Assembly (NCBI GenBank): GCA_900543215.1 | Contig: UQQR01000004.1 | Span: forward strand, 21,211-85,210 | Direction: 5' to 3' | Length of the DNA stretch: 64,000 bases | DNA from: an uncultured Oscillospiraceae bacterium | GTDB taxonomy: Bacteria; Bacillota; Clostridia; Oscillospirales; Acutalibacteraceae | Shown here: positions 50,153-57,410 of the stretch, piece by piece | How the letters are laid out: the number at the start of each line of letters is the position of its first letter | Position numbering within the stretch: position 1 is the first letter of the stretch | The notes under the pieces: model-generated | The model's database searches: none | Told to the model about the DNA's origin: nothing | The model's input: the letters and a program-made list of their open reading frames with translations, nothing else | Translations under genes and position numbers: made by a program

Positions 50153-51289
50153 TTAAAACAGCTTCTCTATTTCGGCCCTCTTCGCGTTTACCGTTCCCTG
50201 AACGATACCGTTCCTGCCGCCGCCTCTTACGGGCAGAGCCGCCTTAAATTCCCCGAAAAATCCGTCAAGCGCCGATTCTTCGCCGCATATCGCAAACGCA
50301 TATCCGTTCCCGTTTTCGGAAAACACGGCCCTTATTCCGCCGTTTCTTTTATAAAGGGCGTCTGCGTAAAGCTGTAATTCCTTAATATCAAGTCCGTCCT
50401 CAAAAACCGCAGACCTGTCAGCTGTGCTGTTGAAATTCAAATCCTTTTCTTCAATAAGCCGCTTTTTAAGACGGGATATTTCCGCCTTAAGCTCGGCGTT
50501 ATGGGCGTTTAAAGCGTTTACAGCGGCGGAAGCCTCGTGCTGTTTTACGGAAAGCAAATTCGATATTTCAAGCGTGTTTTTGTATTTATCGCGGTAATCG
50601 GCAAGCGCGTCCCGTCCGCACTTTACAAAAAGCCTTACGCCTCCCTTGTTCTTAAAAAAATCAAGAATTTTTATAACGCCTATTTCGCCCGTGAGCCTTA
50701 CATGCGGCGCGCAGCAGGCGCAGACATCGACGCCCTCTATCTCCACTATCCTAAGGTCCTCGTTTATTTCCTTTTTACTGCGGTAAGAAAGGCTGTCAAG
50801 CTCGTCCTTTTTCGGGAAATACGCCCTGACGGGCAGATTTTCGTACACCGCCTTATTTGCGAGGTCCTCGATTTCGTCAAGCTGTTTTCTTGTAAGCTCG
50901 CCGTCAAAATCCACGGTCATTTCGTCGCTTAGGTGAAAGCCGACATTTTCGTACCCGTAAAGCCTATGTACTATTCCCGAGATTATATGCTCCCCCGAAT
51001 GGTTCTGCATATTGCGGAAACGGCGGTCAAAATCTACGGCGCAGGCAACCTGCTTACCCTCTTCAAGAGGCTTTTCGGTATAATGGTAAATTACGCCGTC
51101 CCTTATCTGCACATCGTACACCCTTACGCCGCCGATAGATCCCGTGTCGGAGCCTTGTCCGCCGCCCTCGGGGAAAAATGCGGTTCTGTCGAGCGTTACC
51201 GCAAATTTCCCGTTTTCTTCCGTTACGGAAAGTACCGTGGCGGAAAATTCACTCATATGCGAGTCGCTGTAATATAATTTTTCCGTCAT
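50153..51289 (-). CDS. AlaX-type alanyl-tRNA editing protein with DHHA1 domain
   Basis: 378 residues. It resembles the C-terminal two-thirds of alanyl-tRNA synthetase without the catalytic domain. A short beta-barrel (about 1-80) leads to the editing domain with HSGEHIISG (HxxxH, about 95) and CACCAPHV (CxxxH, about 195), the four zinc ligands that trim Ser- or Gly-tRNA-Ala. A coiled region (about 245-285) joins a C-terminal DHHA1-type domain ending RGGGRNGIVQGTV. The full length places it with long AlaX forms. It overlaps murC by four bases. Confidence 0.85.
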   Translation of the reverse strand: MTEKLYYSDSHMSEFSATVLSVTEENGKFAVTLDRTAFFPEGGGQGSDTGSIGGVRVYDVQIRDGVIYHYTEKPLEEGKQVACAVDFDRRFRNMQNHSGEHIISGIVHRLYGYENVGFHLSDEMTVDFDGELTRKQLDEIEDLANKAVYENLPVRAYFPKKDELDSLSYRSKKEINEDLRIVEIEGVDVCACCAPHVRLTGEIGVIKILDFFKNKGGVRLFVKCGRDALADYRDKYKNTLEISNLLSVKQHEASAAVNALNAHNAELKAEISRLKKRLIEEKDLNFNSTADRSAVFEDGLDIKELQLYADALYKRNGGIRAVFSENGNGYAFAICGEESALDGFFGEFKAALPVRGGGRNGIVQGTVNAKRAEIEKLF

Positions 51290-52662
51290 TTGCCGTATCT
51301 CTCTTGTATAATGTGCGCCGCCTTGTAAATATCGCCGCCGCCCATAGTTATAACAAGGTCGCCGGGCTTTGCGGTCTCGGTAATTTTGTCCGCGACATTC
51401 GAAAAACCGTCAACAACCGCGGCGTTTTTAAGACCTGCCGCCAGGTCCTCGCTTTTTATTCCGTATGTGTTCTTCTCTCTCGAACCCATAATCGGTGTTA
51501 AAATAACCTCGTCGGCTATGGAAAGCGCCTTGATAAAATCGTCCTTTAAAAGCGCGGTGCGAGAAAAGGTAAACGGCTGGAACACCGCTATTACCCTGTT
51601 GTAATCAAGCTCCTTTGCCGCGGTAAGCGTAGCCTTTATCTCGGTCGGGTGGTGGGCGTAATCGTCCGCCAGCATAAATCCGTCATATTCGCCCAAGAAC
51701 TCAAACCGTCTGCCGGCTCCGGTAAATTTTTCTATCGCGTCCTTTATACCCTCTGCCGGAACGCCCATATCGTAGCAGACCGCAAAGGCGGCAAGCCCGT
51801 TTAAAACATTGTGTCTGCCCGGGATACGCATATCGATATTTATTATCTTTTTGCCGTCCCTTATCACATCAAAGGCAAAGCCGTACTTGCGGCTTTCGGT
51901 ATTTTCCGCACGGTAAAAATTGTCTTCCCCGAAACCGAAGGTAATCTTTTCGGCGGTTATATCACGGGCGGCGGTATTTACACGGCTGTCATCCCCGTTG
52001 ATATACGCCTTTTTAGCCATAGCGAGGAATTTATGGAACGACAGCGTCATATTCTCCATAGTTTTAAAATAATCGAGATGATCGTTGTCTATGTTAAGCA
52101 GTACGGCAATGTCGGGAGAAAGCTGTAAAAAGGTATCCACAAATTCGCAGGATTCGCAAACCATAGTTTCCGATTTGCCCGAAATTCCGTTTGAATTGAT
52201 AAGCGGAAGCTTTCCGCCGATAACCGCGGTCGGGTCCATCTTGTTTAAAATGAGAATTTGTGTTATCATAGAGGTAACGGTGGTCTTGCCGTGCGTTCCG
52301 CACACGCCGATAACATTATCGAAATGACGGGTAAGCGCCCCCAACATATGCGAGCGCTCCATTGTGGGAATGCCCTGTTCCCTTGCCGCTTTAAGCTCGG
52401 GATTATCGTCGGAAATGGCGGCGGAGTACACCACAAGCTCCGCTCCCTTGATATTTTCGGCGTTATGCCCCATATACACCTTTATGCCGAGGTTTTTAAT
52501 TCTTTTAAGAGGGTCGCTCTCGTTATTATCGGAGCCTGTAAGCAAATATCCTTTTCCGTGAAGTATCTCGGCGAGCGGACACATACCGCTTCCGCCTATG
52601 CCTATCATATGGATATGCTTTACCTGTGTTATAATTTTATCCTCTTGGCGAAGCTGTTTCAT
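51286..52662 (-). CDS. murC: UDP-N-acetylmuramate-L-alanine ligase
   Basis: 458 residues. It adds L-alanine to UDP-MurNAc, the first peptide step of wall synthesis. Three domains: N-terminal HMIGIGGSGMCPLAEILHGKG (about 18-40); central ATPase VIGVCGTHGKTTVTSMITQIL (about 115-130) with DNDHLDY; C-terminal DDYAHHPTEIKATLTAAKE and EVILTPIMGSREKN. It lies beside the AlaX-like gene, both concerned with alanine, but whether that means anything is open. It heads a minus-strand run and starts divergent to cca. Confidence 0.96.
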   Translation of the reverse strand: MKQLRQEDKIITQVKHIHMIGIGGSGMCPLAEILHGKGYLLTGSDNNESDPLKRIKNLGIKVYMGHNAENIKGAELVVYSAAISDDNPELKAAREQGIPTMERSHMLGALTRHFDNVIGVCGTHGKTTVTSMITQILILNKMDPTAVIGGKLPLINSNGISGKSETMVCESCEFVDTFLQLSPDIAVLLNIDNDHLDYFKTMENMTLSFHKFLAMAKKAYINGDDSRVNTAARDITAEKITFGFGEDNFYRAENTESRKYGFAFDVIRDGKKIINIDMRIPGRHNVLNGLAAFAVCYDMGVPAEGIKDAIEKFTGAGRRFEFLGEYDGFMLADDYAHHPTEIKATLTAAKELDYNRVIAVFQPFTFSRTALLKDDFIKALSIADEVILTPIMGSREKNTYGIKSEDLAAGLKNAAVVDGFSNVADKITETAKPGDLVITMGGGDIYKAAHIIQERYGK

Positions 52663-52750
52663 AGCTTTTACTCCCTTATATATTCTTACCTACTATTATA
52701 TTGCCAAACGGCAAAAAAATAAACCCTTTTTTGAAAGGAAAGTCAAATTT

Positions 52751-53905
52751 ATGCTGATTTTACCGCCGAAAATAGAATATGTTATCGAGACCCTGCAAAA
52801 AAACGGCTATGAGGCGTATGCCGTCGGCGGCTGTGTGCGTGATATGCTGACGGGCAAAACGCCGCACGATTTTGATATCACCACCGACGCCCTGCCCGAG
52901 GATATTATAAGAATTTTTGAGAAAACCGTACCCACGGGAATAAAGCACGGCACGGTAACGGTGATAAGCGGCGGAGTTCCCGTTGAAACAACGACCTACC
53001 GAACCGAGGGGAAATATACCGACCACCGCCGTCCCGAAAGCGTAAGCTTTGTAAAAAATCTGCGTGAAGCCCTGTCCCGCCGTGATTTTACGGTAAACGC
53101 AATGGCGTACAACAGCAAGGACGGGCTAAAGGACTATTTTTCGGGCAGAGAGGATATTGAAAAAAAGATATTGCGTGCCGTGGGCGACCCCCAAAAACGG
53201 TTTTACGAGGACGCGCTCAGAATTCTTCGGCTTTTCAGGTTTTCCTCCGTGCTTTGCTTTACGCCTGACGGCGATACGCTTGCCGCAGCGCTTAAATACG
53301 CCGACTCCCTTAAAAGCATTAGCGCCGAACGGATATTTTCGGAGCTTACAAAGGCACTTTGCGGCAATGACCCCGCGGCTTTAAAGCCGCTTACGGATGT
53401 CGGCGGTCTTGACTTTTTGGGTCTTTTCGCCGCCCCCGATTATGGGAAAACAGCGTGTGTAAACAGTCCCGACTGCAAGCTGTTTACATTCCTTTATTCG
53501 GGAAAAGCCGATGTTCTTAAAACACTTGAATATTTAAAAGCCCCGACCAAGACCAAAAAATTTGCAAGGGATATGCTCACCCTCTTAAAGCTGCCGTTTC
53601 CGTCCGACAAGGCGGAAATTAAAGAAATGCTTTTTTTTACCTCTCCCTTGCTTGTCGGGGAATATTTTGATTTTAAAGCGGCTTACGGCGAGGACGCGCA
53701 AAACGCCCGTCTGCTTTTAAAGGAAATCATCGAAAACAATGAGCCGTACAAGATCTCCGACCTTAAAATAACGGGCGGCGACCTTATAAAGCTCGGGCTT
53801 TCGGGCGAGGCTGTAGGCGAAACGCTTGAACGCCTAAGACGGCTTGCGGCCCACGACCCGACGGTGAACACAAGAAAAAAACTGCTCCAAGCGGCACTTA
53901 AGTAA
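52751..53905 (+). CDS. cca: CCA tRNA nucleotidyltransferase
   Basis: 384 residues from ATG (MLILPPKIEYVIE), behind GAAAGGAAAG; a longer frame beginning at 52598 overlaps murC and has no ribosome site. It adds or repairs the tRNA 3' CCA. AVGGCVRDMLTGKTPHDFDITTDA carries the class II GGxVRD and DxD metal site. YRTEGKYTDHRRPESVSF and RDFTVNAMAY complete the head and neck; the tail region (about 300-384) is less conserved. Both tRNAs in this window have an encoded CCA, so here it may mainly act in repair. Confidence 0.92.
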   Translation: MLILPPKIEYVIETLQKNGYEAYAVGGCVRDMLTGKTPHDFDITTDALPEDIIRIFEKTVPTGIKHGTVTVISGGVPVETTTYRTEGKYTDHRRPESVSFVKNLREALSRRDFTVNAMAYNSKDGLKDYFSGREDIEKKILRAVGDPQKRFYEDALRILRLFRFSSVLCFTPDGDTLAAALKYADSLKSISAERIFSELTKALCGNDPAALKPLTDVGGLDFLGLFAAPDYGKTACVNSPDCKLFTFLYSGKADVLKTLEYLKAPTKTKKFARDMLTLLKLPFPSDKAEIKEMLFFTSPLLVGEYFDFKAAYGEDAQNARLLLKEIIENNEPYKISDLKITGGDLIKLGLSGEAVGETLERLRRLAAHDPTVNTRKKLLQAALK

Positions 53906-53918
53906 CATTTACCGCTAT

Positions 53919-53962
53919 GCGCCATAAACTGTAATGAAGACAGTTTACGGCGCTATTTTTTT
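53919..53962 (+). terminator. Intrinsic terminator after cca
   Basis: GCGCCATAAACTGT and ACAGTTTACGGCGC pair over 14 positions with one A-C mismatch, loop AATGAAG, followed by TATTTTTTT. It stands 14 nt past the cca stop and 17 nt before dpaA, so it shields dpaA from cca transcription. Confidence 0.85.
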
Positions 53963-53979
53963 ATACGGGCAGTGATACT

Positions 53980-54768
53980 ATGAAAAACATAACGGTTATA
54001 GGCGGAGACGGCAGACTTAAAACAGCCGCCGAAATTTTAAAGGGCTACGGCTTTAATGTCAATCTTTCGGGCGTGTACGGCAAAAAGGAAGCGGAGGAAA
54101 GCGATGTTCTGCTTTTACCCGTTCCGACGACCCGTGACGGTACGACTGTTTTTGCCCCGTTTTCGGGTGAAAAGATATACCTTGACGATATTGCGAGGCT
54201 TACTCCCGATTCCACCCTTATACTGACCTGCAACTATATGTTTGACGGTAAAAACTGCGTTGATTACGGAAAAAACGACGCATACTGTCTGCTTAACGCA
54301 ATTCCCACCGCCGAGGGCGCCGTAAAGCTTGCCGTGGAAAATACTCCGTTCACCCTTTGGGGGAGCCGTGTGCTTGTTATAGGCTACGGCCGTGTGGGAA
54401 AAATTCTTGCCGACAGGCTTAAGGGGCTCGGCTGCCGAATAACCGTAAGCGCCAGAAAATCCACCGATTTCGCCCTTATTGCGGTTAACGGATATTACAG
54501 CGCAAACACATACGAAATCGACAAAAATCCCGATTACGATATTATTTTCAATACCGTTGACGCCGAGGTTTTAAAGGACAGCGATTTTAAAAGCTGTACC
54601 GCAAAGCTTATAATCGACCTTTCAAGCAAGGGCGGCTTTAACACCGCCGCCGCCGAGGAGCACGGAATAACGGCAATCAAGGCGCCGGGACTGCCGGGCA
54701 AGGTAGCGCCCAGAACCGCCGGCGAGATACTGGCAAAAACGGTTAAGGATATAATTCTGCAACGCTAA
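53980..54768 (+). CDS. dpaA: Dipicolinate synthase subunit A
   Basis: 262 residues; also called SpoVFA. With DpaB it makes dipicolinic acid, the spore-core solute, from dihydrodipicolinate in the mother cell. An N-terminal nucleotide-binding-like region (ITVIGGDGRLKTAAEIL, 4-20) is followed by the dinucleotide fold with RVLVIGYGRVGKILADRL (about 130-147) and the DLSSKGGFNTAAA segment. Start ATG has only a weak ribosome site, GCAGTGATAC. It implies the genome belongs to a spore-forming lineage that uses DpaAB rather than an EtfA-type enzyme. Confidence 0.9.
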   Translation: MKNITVIGGDGRLKTAAEILKGYGFNVNLSGVYGKKEAEESDVLLLPVPTTRDGTTVFAPFSGEKIYLDDIARLTPDSTLILTCNYMFDGKNCVDYGKNDAYCLLNAIPTAEGAVKLAVENTPFTLWGSRVLVIGYGRVGKILADRLKGLGCRITVSARKSTDFALIAVNGYYSANTYEIDKNPDYDIIFNTVDAEVLKDSDFKSCTAKLIIDLSSKGGFNTAAAEEHGITAIKAPGLPGKVAPRTAGEILAKTVKDIILQR

Positions 54769-54784
54769 AAAGAGGGAGAGTTAC

Positions 54785-55357
54785 ATGGAAAATATAACGC
54801 TTGGATATGCGTTCTGCGGCTCGTTCTGTACAATAAAAAAATCCCTTGCCGCCCTTAAGGAGCTTGCAAGGAACGATATAAAAATCAAACCGATAATGTC
54901 GCAGATAGTATACAATACCGACACCCGCTTCGGCAAAGCGGAGAACCTTATAAAAGAAGTAGAGGAAATTTGCGGCGAAAAGATAATACACGATATAGCC
55001 GCCGCGGAGCCGATAGGGCCTAAAAATCTGCTTGATATAATAGTCGTTTCCCCGTGCACGGGAAACACCATAGCCAAAACCGCCCTCGGCGTTACCGACA
55101 CACCGGTAACAATGGCGGTAAAGGCGCACCTTCGCAACAATAAGCCGGTGGTGCTGGCGATTGCCACAAACGACGCCTTAGGCGCCTCGGCAAAAAATAT
55201 CGGTCTTTTGCACAACACGGGCAACATCTTCTTTGTGCCTTATAAGCAGGATGACCCGTTCGGTAAAAACAACTCGCTTGTGTGCGATTTCTCGCTTATT
55301 CCCGAAACGGTGGAAAAGGCGCTTATCGGCGAGCAAATCCAGCCGGTGCTTATCTGA
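54785..55357 (+). CDS. dpaB: Dipicolinate synthase subunit B
   Basis: 190 residues; also called SpoVFB. A flavoprotein-fold partner of DpaA. TLGYAFCGSFCTIKKSLAAL near the N-terminus is the flavin-binding-like region, and VVSPCTGNTIAKTALGVTDTPVTMA in two parts and RNNKPVVLAIATNDALGA are typical. ATG follows AGAGGGAGAG, 16 nt after dpaA, so the pair is an operon. Its stop overlaps the convergent bioY stop by eight bases, and no terminator is visible between them. Confidence 0.92.
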   Translation: MENITLGYAFCGSFCTIKKSLAALKELARNDIKIKPIMSQIVYNTDTRFGKAENLIKEVEEICGEKIIHDIAAAEPIGPKNLLDIIVVSPCTGNTIAKTALGVTDTPVTMAVKAHLRNNKPVVLAIATNDALGASAKNIGLLHNTGNIFFVPYKQDDPFGKNNSLVCDFSLIPETVEKALIGEQIQPVLI

Positions 55358-55889
55358 TTTTTTTAATAAGCTTTATTATATATACCGACAAAATGTATGC
55401 CGCGATAACGGACAGTACATCCTTTATAAGATACGGTACGGAAACAAGCAGGAACGCCGGCACAGGCTTCATTTTGTAAATCACGGCATACTGCACCGTA
55501 CCCCATATATGGCAAAGCGCAAGTCCGGCAAGTCCCGGCAGAAATTTAAGGTATTTGTTTTTTATAAGCTCGCAAAATCCGCAAAACAGCGTCAAGAGCA
55601 AAAAGCCGAATATAAAGCCTCCGGTTGCTCCGAACAGTACCTGCGCGCCGCCCCTGAAGCCGGAAAACACCGGAACGCCGACCGTGCCTAAAAGTATGTA
55701 CGCCGCAATAGACGCCATACCCCATTTGATACCGAGCGTATAGCCGCAAAGCGCAACGGCAAAGGTCTGCAATGTAAGAGGCACATCAAACGGCGTGGGG
55801 ATCGCCGTTTGCGAGAGTACGGCGGTAACCGCGGTAAAAAGCGCCGCCAAAACAAGATTAACCGTTCTTTTTCTTGTGTTTTCTTTCAT
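55350..55889 (-). CDS. bioY: Biotin transporter substrate-binding subunit BioY
   Basis: 179-residue membrane protein with about six helices. It is the biotin-binding S component of an ECF transporter. VSQTAIPTPFDVPLTLQTFAVALCGYTLG in parts, and GTVGVPVFSGFRGGAQVLFGATGGF, carry the BioY signature. No ECF ATPase genes adjoin, so it probably shares a common energising module. Its promoter lies inside a 38-bp BirA-type palindrome, consistent with biotin control. ATG behind GGAGATTAAAACA. Confidence 0.95.
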   Translation of the reverse strand: MKENTRKRTVNLVLAALFTAVTAVLSQTAIPTPFDVPLTLQTFAVALCGYTLGIKWGMASIAAYILLGTVGVPVFSGFRGGAQVLFGATGGFIFGFLLLTLFCGFCELIKNKYLKFLPGLAGLALCHIWGTVQYAVIYKMKPVPAFLLVSVPYLIKDVLSVIAAYILSVYIIKLIKKIR

Positions 55890-55928
55890 TGTTTTAATCT
55901 CCGTTCCATTTTCTTAACTGACGGAGAT

Positions 55929-55957
55929 ATTGTAAACCATAAAAGCGCCATTGTCAA
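55929..55957 (-). promoter_or_regulatory. Promoter of bioY
   Basis: On the minus strand: -35 TTGACA, 17 nt, -10 TACAAT. The -35 hexamer lies entirely inside the right half-site of the BirA-type palindrome, so a bound repressor would block RNA polymerase. Confidence 0.82.
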
Positions 55958-55985
55958 CCTAAAAATATTTTTAGGTTGACAATGG
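55948..55985. promoter_or_regulatory. BirA-type biotin operator
   Basis: A perfect 38-bp palindrome with half-sites ATTGTCAACC and GGTTGACAAT separated by a 14-bp AT-rich spacer. The known Firmicute BirA pattern is TTGTnAACC and GGTTnACAA about 15 bp apart. Position on a biotin transporter promoter makes a biotin-repressor role likely. No birA is in the window. Confidence 0.8.
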
Positions 55986-55993
55986 CTTGCGCT

Positions 55994-56767
55994 TTATCCG
56001 TTATTTTTGCAGCTTGTTTTAAAGTGAACAGACTGTGTTCCGTTTGTGATAAAGTAAACCGACTGTGTTCCGTCGGGTTTTTCGGCTATAAGCTTATCAC
56101 TGTCCCCGTCTACCGTCCATATTTCGTCCTGCGGCTCGATATTGTTTTGTCTGGTCGGCACATCTATAATATACCGCTCCGCCTTGCCGAGGCTTTTTCC
56201 CTTGGTTTCACCGTGCGGTTCACCGTAAAAATAATAATCCTTCCCGTCCACGCAAAGCTCGCCCGCTCTTACAAGAACCACAATGGAGCCGTTCTCTAAC
56301 TTTACAAGCAAAACATTTTTGCTTTCCTTTACGCTGTAAAGCTCGGCGGACATATCGTTGTACTTTTTGTTGTAGGTTCCCTCGAAATCGCGCGCGTCGC
56401 CCAAATACCTGTCGGCGGTGTAGGCTTCGTCGATTACATAATCGGTAAGATCCTGTAAATATTCGTGACCGTCCGCAATCACAATGCCAAGCATATCGTT
56501 CTGAATAAAAGCTATCTTTTTCCCGTCCGAATTACTGTCTGTTTCCGAGGAAACGCTTTCGGTAATTTGCGAGCTTTCCGTTTCAGGCTTTTGCACCGCC
56601 TTTCCGCCGTTGTTTTTCCATACCGTGACGCCGACAAGCACCGCGGCGGCAAGACAGCAAACGGGAACGGCGGTTCTTAAAGCCGTTTTTCTTTTCCGTG
56701 CTTTATCGGCTTCGTATTCGTTTATTCTTTTAAAAACGCTTTCCGTCATTTCATTATAAGTCTTCAT
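55994..56767 (-). CDS. Single-pass membrane protein paired with the ECF-type sigma factor
   Basis: 257 residues from ATG (MKTYNEMTESVFKRI), behind GGAGGG, overlapping the sigma-factor stop. A cytoplasmic N-terminus of about 30 residues is followed by one membrane helix (about 33-52, VPVCCLAAAVLVGVTVW) and a ~200-residue outside region with no recognised domain. It has no zinc anti-sigma HxxxCxxC motif. Position and topology suggest an anti-sigma or regulatory partner, as inference only. The last 25 residues contain a 10-residue repeat (GTQSVYFITN, then GTQSVHFKTS), matching a 23-bp DNA repeat. Confidence 0.65.
   Translation of the reverse strand: MKTYNEMTESVFKRINEYEADKARKRKTALRTAVPVCCLAAAVLVGVTVWKNNGGKAVQKPETESSQITESVSSETDSNSDGKKIAFIQNDMLGIVIADGHEYLQDLTDYVIDEAYTADRYLGDARDFEGTYNKKYNDMSAELYSVKESKNVLLVKLENGSIVVLVRAGELCVDGKDYYFYGEPHGETKGKSLGKAERYIIDVPTRQNNIEPQDEIWTVDGDSDKLIAEKPDGTQSVYFITNGTQSVHFKTSCKNNG
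56021..56073. repeat. Short tandem duplication at the C-terminus of the sigma partner gene
   Basis: Two 23-bp units (56021-56043 and 56051-56073), spaced 30 bp apart, differ at two positions. The shift is a multiple of three, so the frame is kept and ten residues are duplicated. Confidence 0.85.
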
Positions 56768-57314
56768 AGGTAAAACCCTCCGTTTCAAATTCTGCTTTAA
56801 GCGCCCTTTTTGCACGGTAAATAAGCGTTTCCGTGCCGTGAACGCTTTTTTTCATAACGGCGGCGGTCTCCCTTGCGGACAGCTCCTCGAAATAGACAAG
56901 CCACAGCGCCTGCCGATATTCGGGTTTAAGCCGGCCAAGCGCCCTGTGAACGGTTATTTTCCGCTCCTTTTTTATATACGATAATTCAAGGCTTTCCCTG
57001 TCGTCCGAAAGCTCCGCCGTTTCTTCTCCCGACACCTCGCCTCTTTTTGAATTGCGCCTTAAATAATCTATCGCGATATTCCGCCCTATTGTATAAAGCC
57101 AGGTTTTAAAAGAAGCCTTGCCCTTATCCCTCGGTTTTTTAGTGCCGAGCAGTACAAAGGTATCCTCCGCCAACTCTTCCGCAATACGGATATTGCCGAC
57201 AATGCTGTTAAGATACAGCATAAGCCCGTCCTTATAGTCCTTAATTATTTCTGCCAAACCGTTCTCGTCGCCGTGTTCACGGAAACGGCGGTAATTAAGG
57301 ATTCCGCTGTCCAT
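56754..57314 (-). CDS. ECF-type sigma-70 family RNA polymerase sigma factor
   Basis: 186 residues. Region 2 (about 25-95) includes GNIRIAEELAEDTFVLL and FKTWLYTIGRNIAIDYLRR. Region 4 (about 122-175) includes LKPEYRQALWLVYFEELSARETAAVM and ETLIYRAKRALK. No region 3 or 1.1, so it is an ECF-type factor. RNA polymerase docking helices look complete. Downstream partner with a membrane helix overlaps it. No autoregulated ECF promoter was recognised in the ~60 nt upstream. Confidence 0.88.
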   Translation of the reverse strand: MDSGILNYRRFREHGDENGLAEIIKDYKDGLMLYLNSIVGNIRIAEELAEDTFVLLGTKKPRDKGKASFKTWLYTIGRNIAIDYLRRNSKRGEVSGEETAELSDDRESLELSYIKKERKITVHRALGRLKPEYRQALWLVYFEELSARETAAVMKKSVHGTETLIYRAKRALKAEFETEGFTYEDL

Positions 57315-57365
57315 ATGTCCGCCCCCCTTTTGAAAAGCTTTTCACCTATTACACGAAAAAACCTA

Positions 57366-57403
57366 CAAAAAACTCACGGGGAGCGGAAAAATCCGCTCCC
57401 CGT
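57366..57403 (-). terminator. Intrinsic terminator after asnB
   Basis: On the minus strand ACGGGGAGCGGA and TCCGCTCCCCGT form a perfect 12-bp stem with loop TTTT, followed by GAG and six Ts. It begins eight bases past the asnB stop. Confidence 0.93.
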
Positions 57404-57410
57404 TTAAAAT

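Noticed and set aside
52663..52750. Divergent promoters between murC and cca
   Set aside because: A TATAAT for murC is present, but the -35 (TTTATT) is poor, and the TTGCC/GGCAA repeat next to it is short. Not strong enough to annotate as a feature.
53911..53936. SigE/SigK-like -10 (CATAAACT) ahead of dpaA
   Set aside because: It lies inside the 5' arm of the cca terminator stem, and no -35 element with correct spacing was found. Chance is likely.
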